Source of the DNA: Truepera radiovictrix DSM 17093
Lineage (GTDB): Bacteria > Deinococcota > Deinococci > Deinococcales > Trueperaceae
DNA: 64,000 bases
Direction: 5' to 3'
Assembly: GCF_000092425.1 (NCBI RefSeq)
Contig: NC_014221.1
Coordinates: 21,001-85,000, forward strand
Below the pieces are notes generated by a model, which was not told the DNA's origin, searched no databases, and saw only the letters and a list, made by a program, of their open reading frames with translations. The position numbers and the translations under genes were made by a program. Of this stretch, positions 1-8,679 are shown one piece after another (position 1 is the first letter of the stretch; each line of letters opens with the position of its first letter).

Positions 1-2
1 TC

Positions 3-2219
3 TTCGAAGCGGCCTACGCGCGCTACCGGACGCGGCTCGGGGCGCTGCTGTTGCCCCCCCCCGAGATCGAGCGGCGCGCCCTCGAGCTGACCCGGCACCC
101 GGAGGCGATGGCGCGTCTGCGGGCGCGCTACCAGCTGCTGCTCGTCGACGAGTTTCAGGACGTCAACCCCGTGCAGGGGCGCTTTTTCGAGGCGCTCGAG
201 GCGTCCGGGCTCACCCTGGAGGTGGTCGGTGACCCCAAGCAGGCGATCTACGGCTTTCGCCACGCCGACGTCGAGGTGTTTCGGGGGGCGCTGCGGCGCG
301 CGCGCGCGCGCGGCGAGCTGGCGCCCCCGCTCACCGAGACCCGTCGCCACGCGCAGGTCGTAACGCGTTTTCTCAACCACCTCACGCGCGCCTTTGCCGA
401 GCGGGGTTGGGGCTTTTCCGCCGCCGAGGCGCCCGAGGTGACCTGCGCGGGTCCGCAAGCGGCCGAGCGGGGGCGCGTCGAGATCCACTGGGTGACGGGG
501 GAGGCCGCCATGGGCGAGCTGCGGGCTTACGAAGCGCGCGTCTTAGCGGGGCGCGTCGCGGCCCTTTTGGAGCGCTACGCCCCCCGTGAGGTGGCCGTGT
601 TGGCGCGCTCTTACGCGGGGCTCGCGCAGATGGAGGGGGCGCTGCGCGCGCTCGGGGTGCCCGCGACCATGCTGCAGGGGCGCGGCTACTTCGAGCGGCT
701 CGAGATCCGCGACCTCTACCACGCGCTCAAAGTCGGCCTCGACCCGCAGGGGTTGTCGCTGGCGGCGTGGCTGCGGGGACCGTTCGCGGGGCTCTCGCTC
801 GGCGACGTCGAGCGCGTCGTCCTCGCCGAAGCGCCCCTGGCGACCCTCGAGCGCCTCGCCCCCGAGGTCTCTCGGCGCCTCGAGCGGCTGCGCGAGGTGG
901 TGCGGCGCGGCCCCGTCGAGGCGCTTAAGCTGCTCGTACGCGCGCCGCTCATCGGCGAGAGGCGCTACGTCGACTTTTTGGAGCCGCGCGCGCGCGAAAA
1001 CGTCGACGCGCTGCTTTTCGCCGTGGCGGCCCACCCGCCCCCGGACGTCGGGGCGCTGCTCGAGAACCTGAGGCGCCTCAGCCGCCAAGAGGACGCGGGC
1101 GACGTGCCGCAGAGCGGCGACGGGGTCTCGCTCCTGACGGTGCACCGCGCCAAGGGGCTCGAGTGGCCCGTGGTCGCGCTTTTCGACCTCGGCCGCTTCG
1201 ACACGCCGCGCGCCGCAGCCCTCTACGTCGCGCCGGGAAGCGGCGAGGTCGCGCTTGAGGGGAGCGGGGCGTTCGCCGAGCTCGAGGCGGCCGCGCGCGC
1301 CCGTGACGCCGAGGAGAGCTACCGGCTGCTCTACGTCGCGGCGTCGCGGGCGCGCGACGTGCTCCTCGTAAGCGGTAGCGTCAAAGGGGGGCGCCCCAGG
1401 GGGTGGGCGGCGGCGCTCGCGGCGCTCGGCTTCGGGCCCGAAGCGCGCCCCTGGGCGCGCGGCGACTTCGTGCTGCAGCGCTGGCCGGCGCAGAGGGTAG
1501 CGCCAGCGGCAGCGGCGGTTGCGGACGAAAGGGCGCTCCCCGCCGCCCCCTGGACCACGCGGCGCTTTCTCGAACCGCCGCAACCGCCCCTCTGCTCGCC
1601 TTCGGCGGCCGCTACCCTTGGCGACGAGGGCGATGAGAGCTGCGAACCGCTCCCGATCACCGATCCCGACGAGGGGGAGCCGCTACCGGGGCGCGCGCGC
1701 GCGGTCGGCACGCTCGTCCACTACGCGGTGTCGCAAAACTGGTCGGCGAGGAGCGCGACGCACCTGCGCAACCTAGAGGCGCAGGAGGTGATGTTCGCGT
1801 TTAGCGCGGCCGAACGGGCGGAGATCCTCGCCGAGGTCGCCGAGCTGCTCGGCCGCTACGAGGCGCTCCTCGGAGCCGCGCTGCCGGCGCTCGAGGCGCG
1901 CGAGGCCGACTTCGCCGAGCTCCCCTTCGCGCTGCCCTTCGCGGGTACCGTGTGGCAAGGGGTGATCGACCGGCTTTACTGCGCGGGGGGGCGTTGGTAC
2001 CTCGACGACTACAAAACCGACCGCACCGTTCGGCCCGAGAGCTACTACCGCCAGCTCGGGCTCTACGCCCGTGCGGCGTGGGCGGTGCGCGGTTTGCGGC
2101 CCGAGGTGCGGCTCGTGTACCTGCGGGCGCAGCAGGTCGTCCGGGTACCTGAAGAGGCGCTCGAGGGGGCGCTAGAGGCGCTGTTGGCGCGCGCCCCACC
2201 TGACTTGAGGTCTGCCTAG
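3..2219 (+). CDS. AddA/UvrD-like helicase-nuclease (5' truncated by window edge)
   Basis: C-terminal part of a superfamily 1 helicase fused to a RecB-family nuclease, expected to process double-strand DNA ends for recombination. The reading frame is open to the window edge, so the true start and Walker A lie outside. Visible are the Walker B-type DEFQDVN, motif III VVGDPKQAIYGFRHAD, the late helicase motif LLTVHRAKGLEWPVV, and LLYVAASRARD. The C-terminus has the PD-(D/E)XK signature GVIDRLY...YLDDYKTDR followed by YYRQLGLYARA. The domain order matches AddA. An AddB partner would be expected upstream, outside the window. A stand-alone UvrD-nuclease fusion is the alternative. Confidence 0.88.
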   Translation, partial: FEAAYARYRTRLGALLLPPPEIERRALELTRHPEAMARLRARYQLLLVDEFQDVNPVQGRFFEALEASGLTLEVVGDPKQAIYGFRHADVEVFRGALRRARARGELAPPLTETRRHAQVVTRFLNHLTRAFAERGWGFSAAEAPEVTCAGPQAAERGRVEIHWVTGEAAMGELRAYEARVLAGRVAALLERYAPREVAVLARSYAGLAQMEGALRALGVPATMLQGRGYFERLEIRDLYHALKVGLDPQGLSLAAWLRGPFAGLSLGDVERVVLAEAPLATLERLAPEVSRRLERLREVVRRGPVEALKLLVRAPLIGERRYVDFLEPRARENVDALLFAVAAHPPPDVGALLENLRRLSRQEDAGDVPQSGDGVSLLTVHRAKGLEWPVVALFDLGRFDTPRAAALYVAPGSGEVALEGSGAFAELEAAARARDAEESYRLLYVAASRARDVLLVSGSVKGGRPRGWAAALAALGFGPEARPWARGDFVLQRWPAQRVAPAAAAVADERALPAAPWTTRRFLEPPQPPLCSPSAAATLGDEGDESCEPLPITDPDEGEPLPGRARAVGTLVHYAVSQNWSARSATHLRNLEAQEVMFAFSAAERAEILAEVAELLGRYEALLGAALPALEAREADFAELPFALPFAGTVWQGVIDRLYCAGGRWYLDDYKTDRTVRPESYYRQLGLYARAAWAVRGLRPEVRLVYLRAQQVVRVPEEALEGALEALLARAPPDLRSA

Positions 2220-2226
2220 GGGTCGC

Positions 2227-3087
2227 TTAAGGTTCGACGATGACGTAGCCGCGGATGGGCCGGTTGGCGCTGTTGCCGAGGTTGTCGGTGACCCGCACCC
2301 GAAAGACGTAGGCGAACTCGTCGCCCGCCCCGGGGAGGGCGTCGATGTTCTGCGCGTCCTCGGCGACGCGAATCTCGAAGACGCAGCGGACCTCGGTCGG
2401 CAGGGCGAGGAGGTTGCACGCCCCTTGCGGTTCACCCTCGAGGGTAAACGGGCCGCGCGTCGGGGCGAGGTTACCCGCGAGCCCCTCGGGGGAGCTGTTG
2501 ACAAGGTTGATGACGACCTCGGCGATCCCGTCGGGGTCGCGAAAGCTCGCCTGCGCGTAGAAGCTCTCGCCGGGGGCGACGCGGACGATGCGTTCGTCGT
2601 CGGGCGCCGCGATGCCGCCCGCACGGTCGTTGAGAAAGGGTCCCTCGGCGCGCGCGCTGACGCCGAAGGTGCCGCTCGGGGCCTCGTCGCGCTCTTGCTC
2701 GCTACCTTCCCGGGGCGCCACGTCGGCACCCCCCGTCACCGGCGCGCCCGGCGCCGCACCCTGAGGGGCGCTTTGGACCTCGACGCGCACGTCGCGTTGC
2801 ACGCTGCTCCCCTGCCGTTGGGCGAGCAACGTGTAGGTCGTCGAGAGGCGTGGCCGCACGGTCGCCGCCGTCTCGCTGGTCGGGCCGACGCCGGGCAAGA
2901 GGGCCGTGCGCCACCCCGCGCCGGAGCGCAGCGACCACGTCAGCGTCACGGCTTCGCCGGGGCGCACGACCTCCTCCGAGGCGCCTAGGGTGAGCTCGGG
3001 GGGGCTGGGCGGACGCTGCAAGGGGCGTGCGTAGGCGGCGAGCGCGGCGAGCGGACAGAGGAGCACGTACCAGTAACGTCGTCTCAT
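2227..3087 (-). CDS. Exported protein of unknown function with Ig-like segment
   Basis: A 286-residue protein with an N-terminal hydrophobic signal segment (about residues 5-20) after a basic MRRR start. Residues about 30-105 (LTLGASEEVVRPGEAVTLTW...YTLLAQ...RDVRVEV) read like a beta-sandwich Ig/CARDB-type domain. A Pro/Gly/Glu-rich linker follows, then a second beta-rich region that resembles bacterial surface Ig-like folds. No catalytic motif or clear lipobox is visible, so it is probably periplasmic or surface exposed. It converges on the helicase gene with 7 bases between the stops, and is divergent from rplS. A GGAGG ribosome site precedes the ATG. I do not recognise a named family. Confidence 0.75.
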   Translation of the reverse strand: MRRRYWYVLLCPLAALAAYARPLQRPPSPPELTLGASEEVVRPGEAVTLTWSLRSGAGWRTALLPGVGPTSETAATVRPRLSTTYTLLAQRQGSSVQRDVRVEVQSAPQGAAPGAPVTGGADVAPREGSEQERDEAPSGTFGVSARAEGPFLNDRAGGIAAPDDERIVRVAPGESFYAQASFRDPDGIAEVVINLVNSSPEGLAGNLAPTRGPFTLEGEPQGACNLLALPTEVRCVFEIRVAEDAQNIDALPGAGDEFAYVFRVRVTDNLGNSANRPIRGYVIVEP

Positions 3088-3104
3088 GAGGGCCTCCGAG
3101 TCCC

Positions 3105-3139
3105 TTGAATTGTAGCGTCTTTACGCGCTAGAATTGCAA
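3105..3139. promoter_or_regulatory. Overlapping divergent promoters for rplS and the exported protein
   Basis: On the plus strand TTGAAT (3105-3110) and TAGAAT (3129-3134) are 18 bases apart and point to rplS. On the minus strand TACAAT (complement of 3109-3114) with a TTGCAA -35 (3134-3139) is 19 bases apart and points to the exported-protein gene. The elements physically overlap, so the two promoters probably compete. Confidence 0.55.
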
Positions 3140-3170
3140 GGTTGTGCCCAGACGGGGCGTAGGAGGAACG

Positions 3171-3596
3171 ATGAAGTACAACAAAGGCGCTATCTTGCGC
3201 GCCATCGAGCAGCCGTTTTTAAAGAGTGACCTCCCCGAGTTCGACACCGGCGACACGGTGCGCGTCGACTACCGCGTCTCGGAAGGCAACCGCACCCGCA
3301 TTCAGGCCTTTGAGGGCGTGGTGATCGCCCGTCAGAACGGGAAAAAGGGCGCCCGCGCCACCTTCACCGTGCGCAAGATGAGCTTCGGGACCGGCGTCGA
3401 GCGCGTGTTCCCGCTGCACTCGCCCCTGATCAGCGCGATCACGGTCGTGCGCCGCGGGAAAACGCGCCGCGCCAAGCTCTACTACCTGCGCGACCTGCGC
3501 GGCAAAGCGGCGCGCCTAAAAACCGACGTCAGCCGCCAAGAGGTCGACCGCGCCGCCGCGCGTGCGGAGCGCGAAGCGGCCCAGAGCGCCGAGTAG
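3171..3596 (+). CDS. rplS: 50S ribosomal protein L19
   Basis: L19 sits at the 30S-50S interface of the ribosome. The 141-residue product carries the family core [31 protein letters not shown] and [23 protein letters not shown]. The ATG at 3171 was chosen because AGGAGGA lies just before it and MKYNKG is a normal L19 start; an upstream in-frame start has no such site. It is slightly extended by an Ala/Arg/Glu-rich C-terminal tail. It is monocistronic here and not in the rpsP-trmD operon, where L19 is often found. Confidence 0.97.
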   Translation: MKYNKGAILRAIEQPFLKSDLPEFDTGDTVRVDYRVSEGNRTRIQAFEGVVIARQNGKKGARATFTVRKMSFGTGVERVFPLHSPLISAITVVRRGKTRRAKLYYLRDLRGKAARLKTDVSRQEVDRAAARAEREAAQSAE

Positions 3597-3598
3597 GC

Positions 3599-3631
3599 GC
3601 GCGCCCCGTCGTCGGCCCGTTTGGGGCGCGC
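3599..3631 (+). terminator. GC hairpin after rplS
   Basis: Arms GCGCGCCCC (3599-3607) and GGGGCGCGC (3623-3631) pair perfectly over 9 bases with a 15-base loop. It starts 2 bases after the rplS stop. There is no T tract, so it is either a weak terminator or a 3'-end stabiliser. Confidence 0.45.
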
Positions 3632-3634
3632 GGC

Positions 3635-3664
3635 TTGACAGCGCCCCAAAGGTGCCGGTAGACT
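3635..3664 (+). promoter_or_regulatory. Promoter of tRNA-Ala
   Basis: Consensus -35 TTGACA (3635-3640) and -10 TAGACT (3659-3664) are separated by 18 bases, 33 bases before the tRNA. The transcribed leader contains a small hairpin, GTTGAG (3671-3676) with CTCAAC (3684-3689), possibly a processing signal. Confidence 0.7.
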
Positions 3665-3697
3665 AGCTAGGTTGAGTCAAAGGCTCAACGCTCTCAT

Positions 3698-3773
<76 letters not shown>

Positions 3774-3785
3774 CCACTGCACGCG

Positions 3786-3815
3786 AGCTCTGGGCGCCCC
3801 CCAGAGCTTGTTTTG
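3786..3815 (+). terminator. Intrinsic terminator after tRNA-Ala
   Basis: Stem AGCTCTGGG (3786-3794) with CCCAGAGCT (3800-3808), a 5-base loop, then TGTTTTG. It separates the tRNA transcript from rplU. Confidence 0.7.
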
Positions 3816-3878
3816 TGCTGTCCCATCCAGGCGGGGGCGAGCCGCCGCCCCGACGCTGGGGTCGCCTCGCGACGGTTT

Positions 3879-3908
3879 GTCTGAGGGGTTCTCGTCTGAG
3901 CAGTTCTC
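3879..3908 (+). repeat. Tandem 15-bp repeat in the rplU leader
   Basis: GTCTGAGGGGTTCTC (3879-3893) is followed immediately by GTCTGAGCAGTTCTC (3894-3908), 13 of 15 bases identical. The second copy abuts the rplU ribosome binding site (GGAGGT). It could be a protein-binding leader motif or a neutral duplication. Confidence 0.6.
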
Positions 3909-3920
3909 GGAGGTCTAGAC

Positions 3921-4226
3921 GTGTTTGCAATTATCCAGAGTGGCGGAAAACAGTACCGCGTCGCTGAGGGCGACGTCGTGCGCCTCGAGGCGCTCGCCGC
4001 CGAACCCGGTGAGACGGTCGAGCTGCCGGTGATGATGGTAGCGGGCGACGAGATCAAAGTCGGCGCGCCGCTCGTCGACGGGGCTAGCGTGCGCGCCGAG
4101 GTGCTCGGCCACGGGCGCGGCAAAAAGCTCTACATCTACAAGTTCAAAGCGAAGTCCAACTACCGCCGTAAAACCGGCCACCGGCAGAACTACACCGAGG
4201 TTCGTATCACGCACATCGCCGGCTAA
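3921..4226 (+). CDS. rplU: 50S ribosomal protein L21
   Basis: L21 binds 23S rRNA in the large subunit. The 101-residue product is normal length, with the typical [17 protein letters not shown] start, [27 protein letters not shown] near the C-terminus and a final TEVRITHI. It starts with GTG, preceded by GGAGGT at a normal distance. It heads the conserved rplU-rpmA-obgE order; rpmA follows after 20 bases. Confidence 0.97.
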   Translation: MFAIIQSGGKQYRVAEGDVVRLEALAAEPGETVELPVMMVAGDEIKVGAPLVDGASVRAEVLGHGRGKKLYIYKFKAKSNYRRKTGHRQNYTEVRITHIAG

Positions 4227-4246
4227 CGACCGCGCAGGAGGTTTGT

Positions 4247-4522
4247 ATGGCACACAAAAAAGGCGTCGGTAGCTCGAAAAACGGGCGCGACAGCGAATCG
4301 AAGCGCCTAGGCGTCAAGCGTTTTGACGGCCAGGTCGTCGCGGCCGGCAACATCTTGGTCCGCCAGCGTGGCAGCAAGTTCAAACCCGGCCCCAACGTCG
4401 GTCAGGGCAAGGACTTTACCCTCTTCGCGCTGCGCGAGGGCGTCGTGCGCTTTCACAACAAGGGTAGCAAGGGGCGTTTTATCAGCGTTGAGGAGCGCAC
4501 CGAGGCGATCGCCGCGGACTAG
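4247..4522 (+). CDS. rpmA: 50S ribosomal protein L27
   Basis: L27 reaches the peptidyl-transferase centre with its N-terminus. The 91-residue sequence begins [20 protein letters not shown], then [22 protein letters not shown] and [13 protein letters not shown], all family hallmarks. There is no N-terminal extension, so no Firmicutes-type cleavage is expected. AGGAGG precedes the ATG. It is cotranscribed with rplU and ends at a strong terminator. Confidence 0.97.
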   Translation: MAHKKGVGSSKNGRDSESKRLGVKRFDGQVVAAGNILVRQRGSKFKPGPNVGQGKDFTLFALREGVVRFHNKGSKGRFISVEERTEAIAAD

Positions 4523-4540
4523 TCCCGCGGTGGCAAGCGG

Positions 4541-4570
4541 CGTGCGGGCGTAGCCCGCACGTTTTGCTTT
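4541..4570 (+). terminator. Intrinsic terminator of rplU-rpmA
   Basis: Stem CGTGCGGGC (4541-4549) with GCCCGCACG (4553-4561), a 3-base loop, followed by TTTTGCTTTG. It means obgE downstream needs its own promoter; a TAAACT at about 4690 in the following 190-base leader is a possible -10. Confidence 0.75.
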
Positions 4571-4756
4571 GACGTTTACGAGAGCCGCCGGTGCCACCTG
4601 GCGAGCTGGCGTCCCCGCATAAGGGCAGGGGCCCGTGGCAGGCGCGCCCCGCCGCGACCTGGGGCGGTGAAGACGCGCTGCGTTACGGCTAAACTAGAGG
4701 CCACCCCTTACCCCCCGGGGCGGTACGGGGGGGGCGAGGGTCGGAAAAGAGGCGAC

Positions 4757-6157
4757 ATGGCGCTTAGAGACATTCTCGACATCACCGTACAGGGGGGTAA
4801 GGGCGGCGACGGCGGGTTGTCGTTTTTGCGCCTTAAGTACCTGCCAAAGGGGGGACCGGACGGCGGTCACGGCGGTGACGGCGGGGACGTCGTGCTCGAG
4901 GCGATCGACGACGTCACCTCGCTCGAGCGCCTGGTCAGCCGGCGCCTCTACCGCGCGGGGACGGGCGGCCAAGGGGAGGGGCGCAACCGCACGGGGGCGC
5001 GCGGCGAGGACGTCGTGCTCAAGGTACCCGTCGGCACCGTGGCGACGGACCTCGACACGGGGGAGCGGCTCGCTGACCTGACCGAGGTCGGCCAGCGGGC
5101 GCTGGTGGCGCGCGGCGGGCTCGGGGGGCGCGGGAACGCCTCGTTCGCCTCGTCGCGGCGGCGCACCCCGCGCTTCGCCGAGCGGGGGACGCCGGGGGAG
5201 ACGCGGCGGTTGCGGCTCGAGCTGCGCACGATCGCCGACGCCGGGTTGGTGGGCTACCCCAACGCGGGGAAGTCGAGCCTGCTAGCGGCGCTGTCGAACG
5301 CGCGGCCGCAGATCGCCTCCTATCCCTTTACCACCCTGAGCCCCAACCTCGGGGTTGTCGAGCGCGGTCTGGAGCGCTTTACCCTGGCCGATATTCCCGG
5401 CATCATCGAGGGGGCGAGCGAGGGCAAGGGGTTGGGGCTCGAGTTTCTCCGCCACATCTCGCGCACCCGCTTGCTGGTGTTTGTTCTCGACGTCGCCGAA
5501 GCCCCGGCGCAGACCCTAGAGGCGCTCCGCCACGAGCTGCGCGCGTACGACCCTTCGCTGCTGACGCTGCCGGCGCTTATCGCGCTCAACAAGGTCGACC
5601 TCGCCGCGCCCAGCGAGGTCGCGGCGGCAGTTGCCGAGCTCACCCCCTTCGGGCTGCCGGTGCTGCCCGTCTCGGCGCTCGAGGGTGCGGGGTTAGAGGC
5701 CCTCAAGGGGACCCTGTTCGACCTCCTGCCGCAGCGACCGCAGCGCCCCGCACCGGCGCCGGCGCCGCGGCGCGTCGTGGTCGACCCCGTACGGGTCGAG
5801 CGCCACGAGCGCGGCGGTTGGCGCGTCCTCGGCCGCGACGTCACCGAGCTCGTCGCGCGTTTTGACGCCAGCAACCGCGAGGCGGTCGCCTATCTGCAGG
5901 GCCACTTTATCGCCTTGGGAGTCTACAAGCTCCTCAAGCGCGCGGGCGCCGAGGCGGGCGACGACGTGTGGATCGGCGACGCGGTCTTCGAGTACTTCGA
6001 CGAGGCGGGCGAAGCGGACGCGGAGGACAGCGCCCCCGAAGCGGACGCCGCCGCCGACGATGATGATGCGCCGGCCCCCCTCGCCGCCGAGGGTGACGGC
6101 GCGCCCGAGCCGGTCGGCGCCGCGGGCGGCGACGGCGTCGCGGAGGGAGACGGGTAG
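4757..6157 (+). CDS. obgE: GTPase Obg (ribosome assembly / stress)
   Basis: Obg is a slow GTPase that binds the 50S subunit and couples ribosome assembly to (p)ppGpp and the cell cycle. The 466-residue product has the glycine-rich Obg fold (residues 1-160, [23 protein letters not shown]), then a G domain with [11 protein letters not shown] (G1), TTLSPNLG (G2), DIPGI (G3), NKVD (G4) and SAL (G5). An OCT-type C-terminal domain and an acidic Asp/Glu/Ala tail follow. The ATG at 4757 gives the usual [12 protein letters not shown] start. Upstream lies a C-run/G-run leader that can fold. Confidence 0.96.
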   Translation: MALRDILDITVQGGKGGDGGLSFLRLKYLPKGGPDGGHGGDGGDVVLEAIDDVTSLERLVSRRLYRAGTGGQGEGRNRTGARGEDVVLKVPVGTVATDLDTGERLADLTEVGQRALVARGGLGGRGNASFASSRRRTPRFAERGTPGETRRLRLELRTIADAGLVGYPNAGKSSLLAALSNARPQIASYPFTTLSPNLGVVERGLERFTLADIPGIIEGASEGKGLGLEFLRHISRTRLLVFVLDVAEAPAQTLEALRHELRAYDPSLLTLPALIALNKVDLAAPSEVAAAVAELTPFGLPVLPVSALEGAGLEALKGTLFDLLPQRPQRPAPAPAPRRVVVDPVRVERHERGGWRVLGRDVTELVARFDASNREAVAYLQGHFIALGVYKLLKRAGAEAGDDVWIGDAVFEYFDEAGEADAEDSAPEADAAADDDDAPAPLAAEGDGAPEPVGAAGGDGVAEGDG

Positions 6158-6178
6158 GCGCGTGGCCGGGAGCCCGGG

Positions 6179-6751
6179 GTGAGGTTGGGGCTTTTCGGCG
6201 GGCGTTTCGACCCGCCGCACATCGGCCACCTGCTCGCGGCGCAGGGCGCTCTGGAGGCGCTGGCGCTCGACGAGCTGTGGTTTGTACCGGCCAAAGCGCC
6301 GCCGCACAAACCCACCTGCGCGGGCGCCGAAGACCGCTACCAGATGCTCGTGCTCGCGACGCTTACGCACCCGCAGCTGCGCGTGAGCCGGCTCGAGCTC
6401 GAGCGCCGCGGGGTGTCGTACACCTTCGACACCGCGGTGCAGGTGCGCGCGCAGCACCCGGACGCGCGCCTCTTTTTTATCACCGGCGCCGACGCCTACG
6501 CCGAGATCGCCTCGTGGCACCGCGCCGCGGAGCTCGTACGGTTAGTAAACATGGTCGCCATCCCCCGTCCGGGGTATACTCTAAGTAACGTCGCGTCTCC
6601 TTTTAAGGAGGCCGTCTACCCCCTCGCCCTCAGGGCGTGCGACGTCTCGAGCACCGAGATCCGCAACCGGCTCGCGCAGGGCCGTTCGGTTCGCTACCTC
6701 GTCCCAGAGCTTGTGGAGACCTACCTTGAGAAACACGCTCTTTACCGTTAA
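6179..6751 (+). CDS. nadD: Nicotinate-nucleotide adenylyltransferase
   Basis: NadD makes deamido-NAD from nicotinate mononucleotide and ATP in NAD synthesis. The 190-residue product shows [15 protein letters not shown] (nucleotidyl-transferase GxFxPxHxGH motif) at the N-terminus and the C-terminal [12 protein letters not shown] signature. It starts with GTG, 21 bases after obgE. It overlaps yqeK by 26 bases, the usual obg-nadD-yqeK arrangement in this phylum. Confidence 0.95.
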   Translation: MRLGLFGGRFDPPHIGHLLAAQGALEALALDELWFVPAKAPPHKPTCAGAEDRYQMLVLATLTHPQLRVSRLELERRGVSYTFDTAVQVRAQHPDARLFFITGADAYAEIASWHRAAELVRLVNMVAIPRPGYTLSNVASPFKEAVYPLALRACDVSSTEIRNRLAQGRSVRYLVPELVETYLEKHALYR

Positions 6752-7319
6752 CAGCCCCTGTACGCGCCCCAGCATCCTGCCCTACTGCGAGCGCGTCAAA
6801 GAGCGGGTGACGCCGAAGCGCTTCGAGCACATCGTGCGCGTCGCGATCCTCACCGAGACGATCGCCCAGGCCAACCGCTTCGACCGCGGTGAGCTGCGCG
6901 CGGCCTGTTTGGCGGCGGTTCTCCACGACGTCGCGCGCGACCTGAGCGCCGAGGAGCTCTTTGCGCTCGCGCCGCCGGAGACCGAGCTCGAGCGCGAACA
7001 CCCGCTCGCGGTGCACGGCCGCGCGGGGCGGCGCATCGCCGAGAGCTGGGGGGTCAGCGACGAACGGGTGCTCGCGGCCATCGAGGGGCACGTGTTCGGG
7101 GTCGCCCACGACAACCGCATCGGCATGGCGCTCTACGTCGCCGACGTCTCCGAGCCGGGGCGCGGCGTCAACCACGACATCCGCGAGCTCGCCATGCACA
7201 ACCTGTTCCGCGCCTATCAGCGTGCGGTGAACACCAAAGTCGCCTACTTGCGCTCCCGTGGCAAAACCGTGCATCCGGTGACGCTGCGCGTCTACCGCGA
7301 AATCTGTGGTGCCCTCTAG
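6726..7319 (+). CDS. yqeK: HD-domain hydrolase, YqeK (symmetrical Ap4A hydrolase)
   Basis: YqeK-type HD enzymes cleave Ap4A to two ADP. The protein has the HD motif chain: H in EHIVRV, then [10 protein letters not shown] (HD), [10 protein letters not shown] and a late [10 protein letters not shown]. The start is taken as TTG at 6726 because GGAG (6715-6718) lies 7 bases before it; an earlier in-frame TTG at 6711 is possible. It overlaps the end of nadD, which implies translational coupling. At about 197 residues it is normal family length. Confidence 0.88.
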   Translation: MRNTLFTVNSPCTRPSILPYCERVKERVTPKRFEHIVRVAILTETIAQANRFDRGELRAACLAAVLHDVARDLSAEELFALAPPETELEREHPLAVHGRAGRRIAESWGVSDERVLAAIEGHVFGVAHDNRIGMALYVADVSEPGRGVNHDIRELAMHNLFRAYQRAVNTKVAYLRSRGKTVHPVTLRVYREICGAL

Positions 7320-7352
7320 CCGCACCCGCGCCAGCCGCCCCCCTCACGGGCC

Positions 7353-8675
7353 GTGAGACGCCGCCGTCTCAGCCGTGGGGTGCAGCTGCTGGGGCTTCTT
7401 ATCGCGGTGCTCGGGCTCTGCGGTTACTGGCTCACCCGCGACGTGCAGCGCACCGTGTTGAGCCCCGAGGAGGCGCGGCTCCTTAACCCCGAGGGCGCCG
7501 CGTTCCAGGCGAGCTTCGTCGTCGCGGGGCGCGACTACGACTACGACCCCGCGGGGCCGCTGGTGTGGCAGGACGGCGAGTGGGTGCGCAGCTTTACCAC
7601 CGAGCCCCGCCTGGGCTACCGGACCGACACCATCTTGTACGTCAACTTCGTCGGCAACCGCATCTACATGGTCTCGGTGCCGCGCGACATCTTTTTGCCG
7701 CGGTTTCAGATCCCCATCAACGAGGTCTACGCCTACCCCGAGACCTATGGTTCGGCGAGCCGCGCCGACAACCTCAGGCGCGCGGTCAGCGAGCTTTTGG
7801 GGGTCCCTATCGACTACTACGCGGTGATCAACATCGATATCTTCGAGCGGCTCGTCGACGCCATCGGCGGGGTCGAGCTCGAGGTGCCCCGCGCGATGGT
7901 CTACCGCGACCAAGCAGCGGGGCTCGAGATCGATCTGCAGCCGGGGTTTCAACGCCTCTCCGGCGCCGAGGCGGCGGGCTTTGTGCGCTACCGCGAGCTG
8001 CTGCGCGGCGACATCGACCGCATCGACAACGTTAAAACGCTCGCGTACGCGGTGCTCGGCCGTCTGCAAGAGCTCAACGTCCGCGCCGCCCTCAAACTCC
8101 CCGAACTCATCGACACCTACTTCGATGAGGTCGATACGAACGCGAGCCCCGCGCTCTTTTCGCAGCTCCTGCCGCGCCTCGGGGAGATGACGCTCGAGGC
8201 GGCGACGCTGCCGACCTCCGACATGGAGGGGAGCGGCCGCTTTTTGGAGACCGACCCCGAAGCGGTCGAGGCGTTTTTGGCGACCCTTTTTGGCGGCACC
8301 GCCCGCACGGTGACGCGCACCCCCGAGGGGCGGGTGCTGCTGACCGACCGCAGCGGGGTGCCGGGGGCCGGCGACAGGGTGCGCGAGCTGCTGCTCGCCG
8401 CCGGGGTGGCGCCCGAGCAGCTGCGCGTGCGCCGCGGCGCGCCGGACGCGATCACGCGGGTGATCGTCACCCGCGAGAGCCTCGCGGCCGCCCCCTTCTA
8501 CGCCGACCTGCTCGGGGTAGGCTGGCAGCAGATCGACCGCTTTGCGGTCGACGCCGACATCGAGGTGATCTTGGGGCAAGACGCGGCCCGCTTCGACCTC
8601 TTTAGGCGCGCCCAGGCGCCCACGCCACAGATGTCCACACCCCCATCAAGTCCACACGTTTCCACAGGAGGTTAG
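7353..8675 (+). CDS. LytR-CpsA-Psr family cell-wall ligase
   Basis: LCP proteins transfer lipid-linked glycopolymers to the cell wall. This 440-residue protein has a basic N-terminus, one transmembrane anchor (about 11-27), then the LCP core: RTDTILYVNFVGNRIYMVSVPRD, a conserved Arg-rich segment and FVRYRELLRGDIDRIDNVK. The C-terminal 110 residues resemble the LytR_C domain (VLLTDRSGVPGAGDRVRELL). GTG start at 7353. It sits between yqeK and rsfS and probably belongs to the same transcript. The substrate is unknown. Confidence 0.87.
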   Translation: MRRRRLSRGVQLLGLLIAVLGLCGYWLTRDVQRTVLSPEEARLLNPEGAAFQASFVVAGRDYDYDPAGPLVWQDGEWVRSFTTEPRLGYRTDTILYVNFVGNRIYMVSVPRDIFLPRFQIPINEVYAYPETYGSASRADNLRRAVSELLGVPIDYYAVINIDIFERLVDAIGGVELEVPRAMVYRDQAAGLEIDLQPGFQRLSGAEAAGFVRYRELLRGDIDRIDNVKTLAYAVLGRLQELNVRAALKLPELIDTYFDEVDTNASPALFSQLLPRLGEMTLEAATLPTSDMEGSGRFLETDPEAVEAFLATLFGGTARTVTRTPEGRVLLTDRSGVPGAGDRVRELLLAAGVAPEQLRVRRGAPDAITRVIVTRESLAAAPFYADLLGVGWQQIDRFAVDADIEVILGQDAARFDLFRRAQAPTPQMSTPPSSPHVSTGG

Positions 8676-8679
8676 CACG

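Noticed and set aside
543-1583. Long minus-strand open frame of 346 codons inside the helicase gene
   Set aside because: Very Arg/Pro-rich, no domain, exact shadow of a well-supported plus-strand gene in GC-rich DNA.
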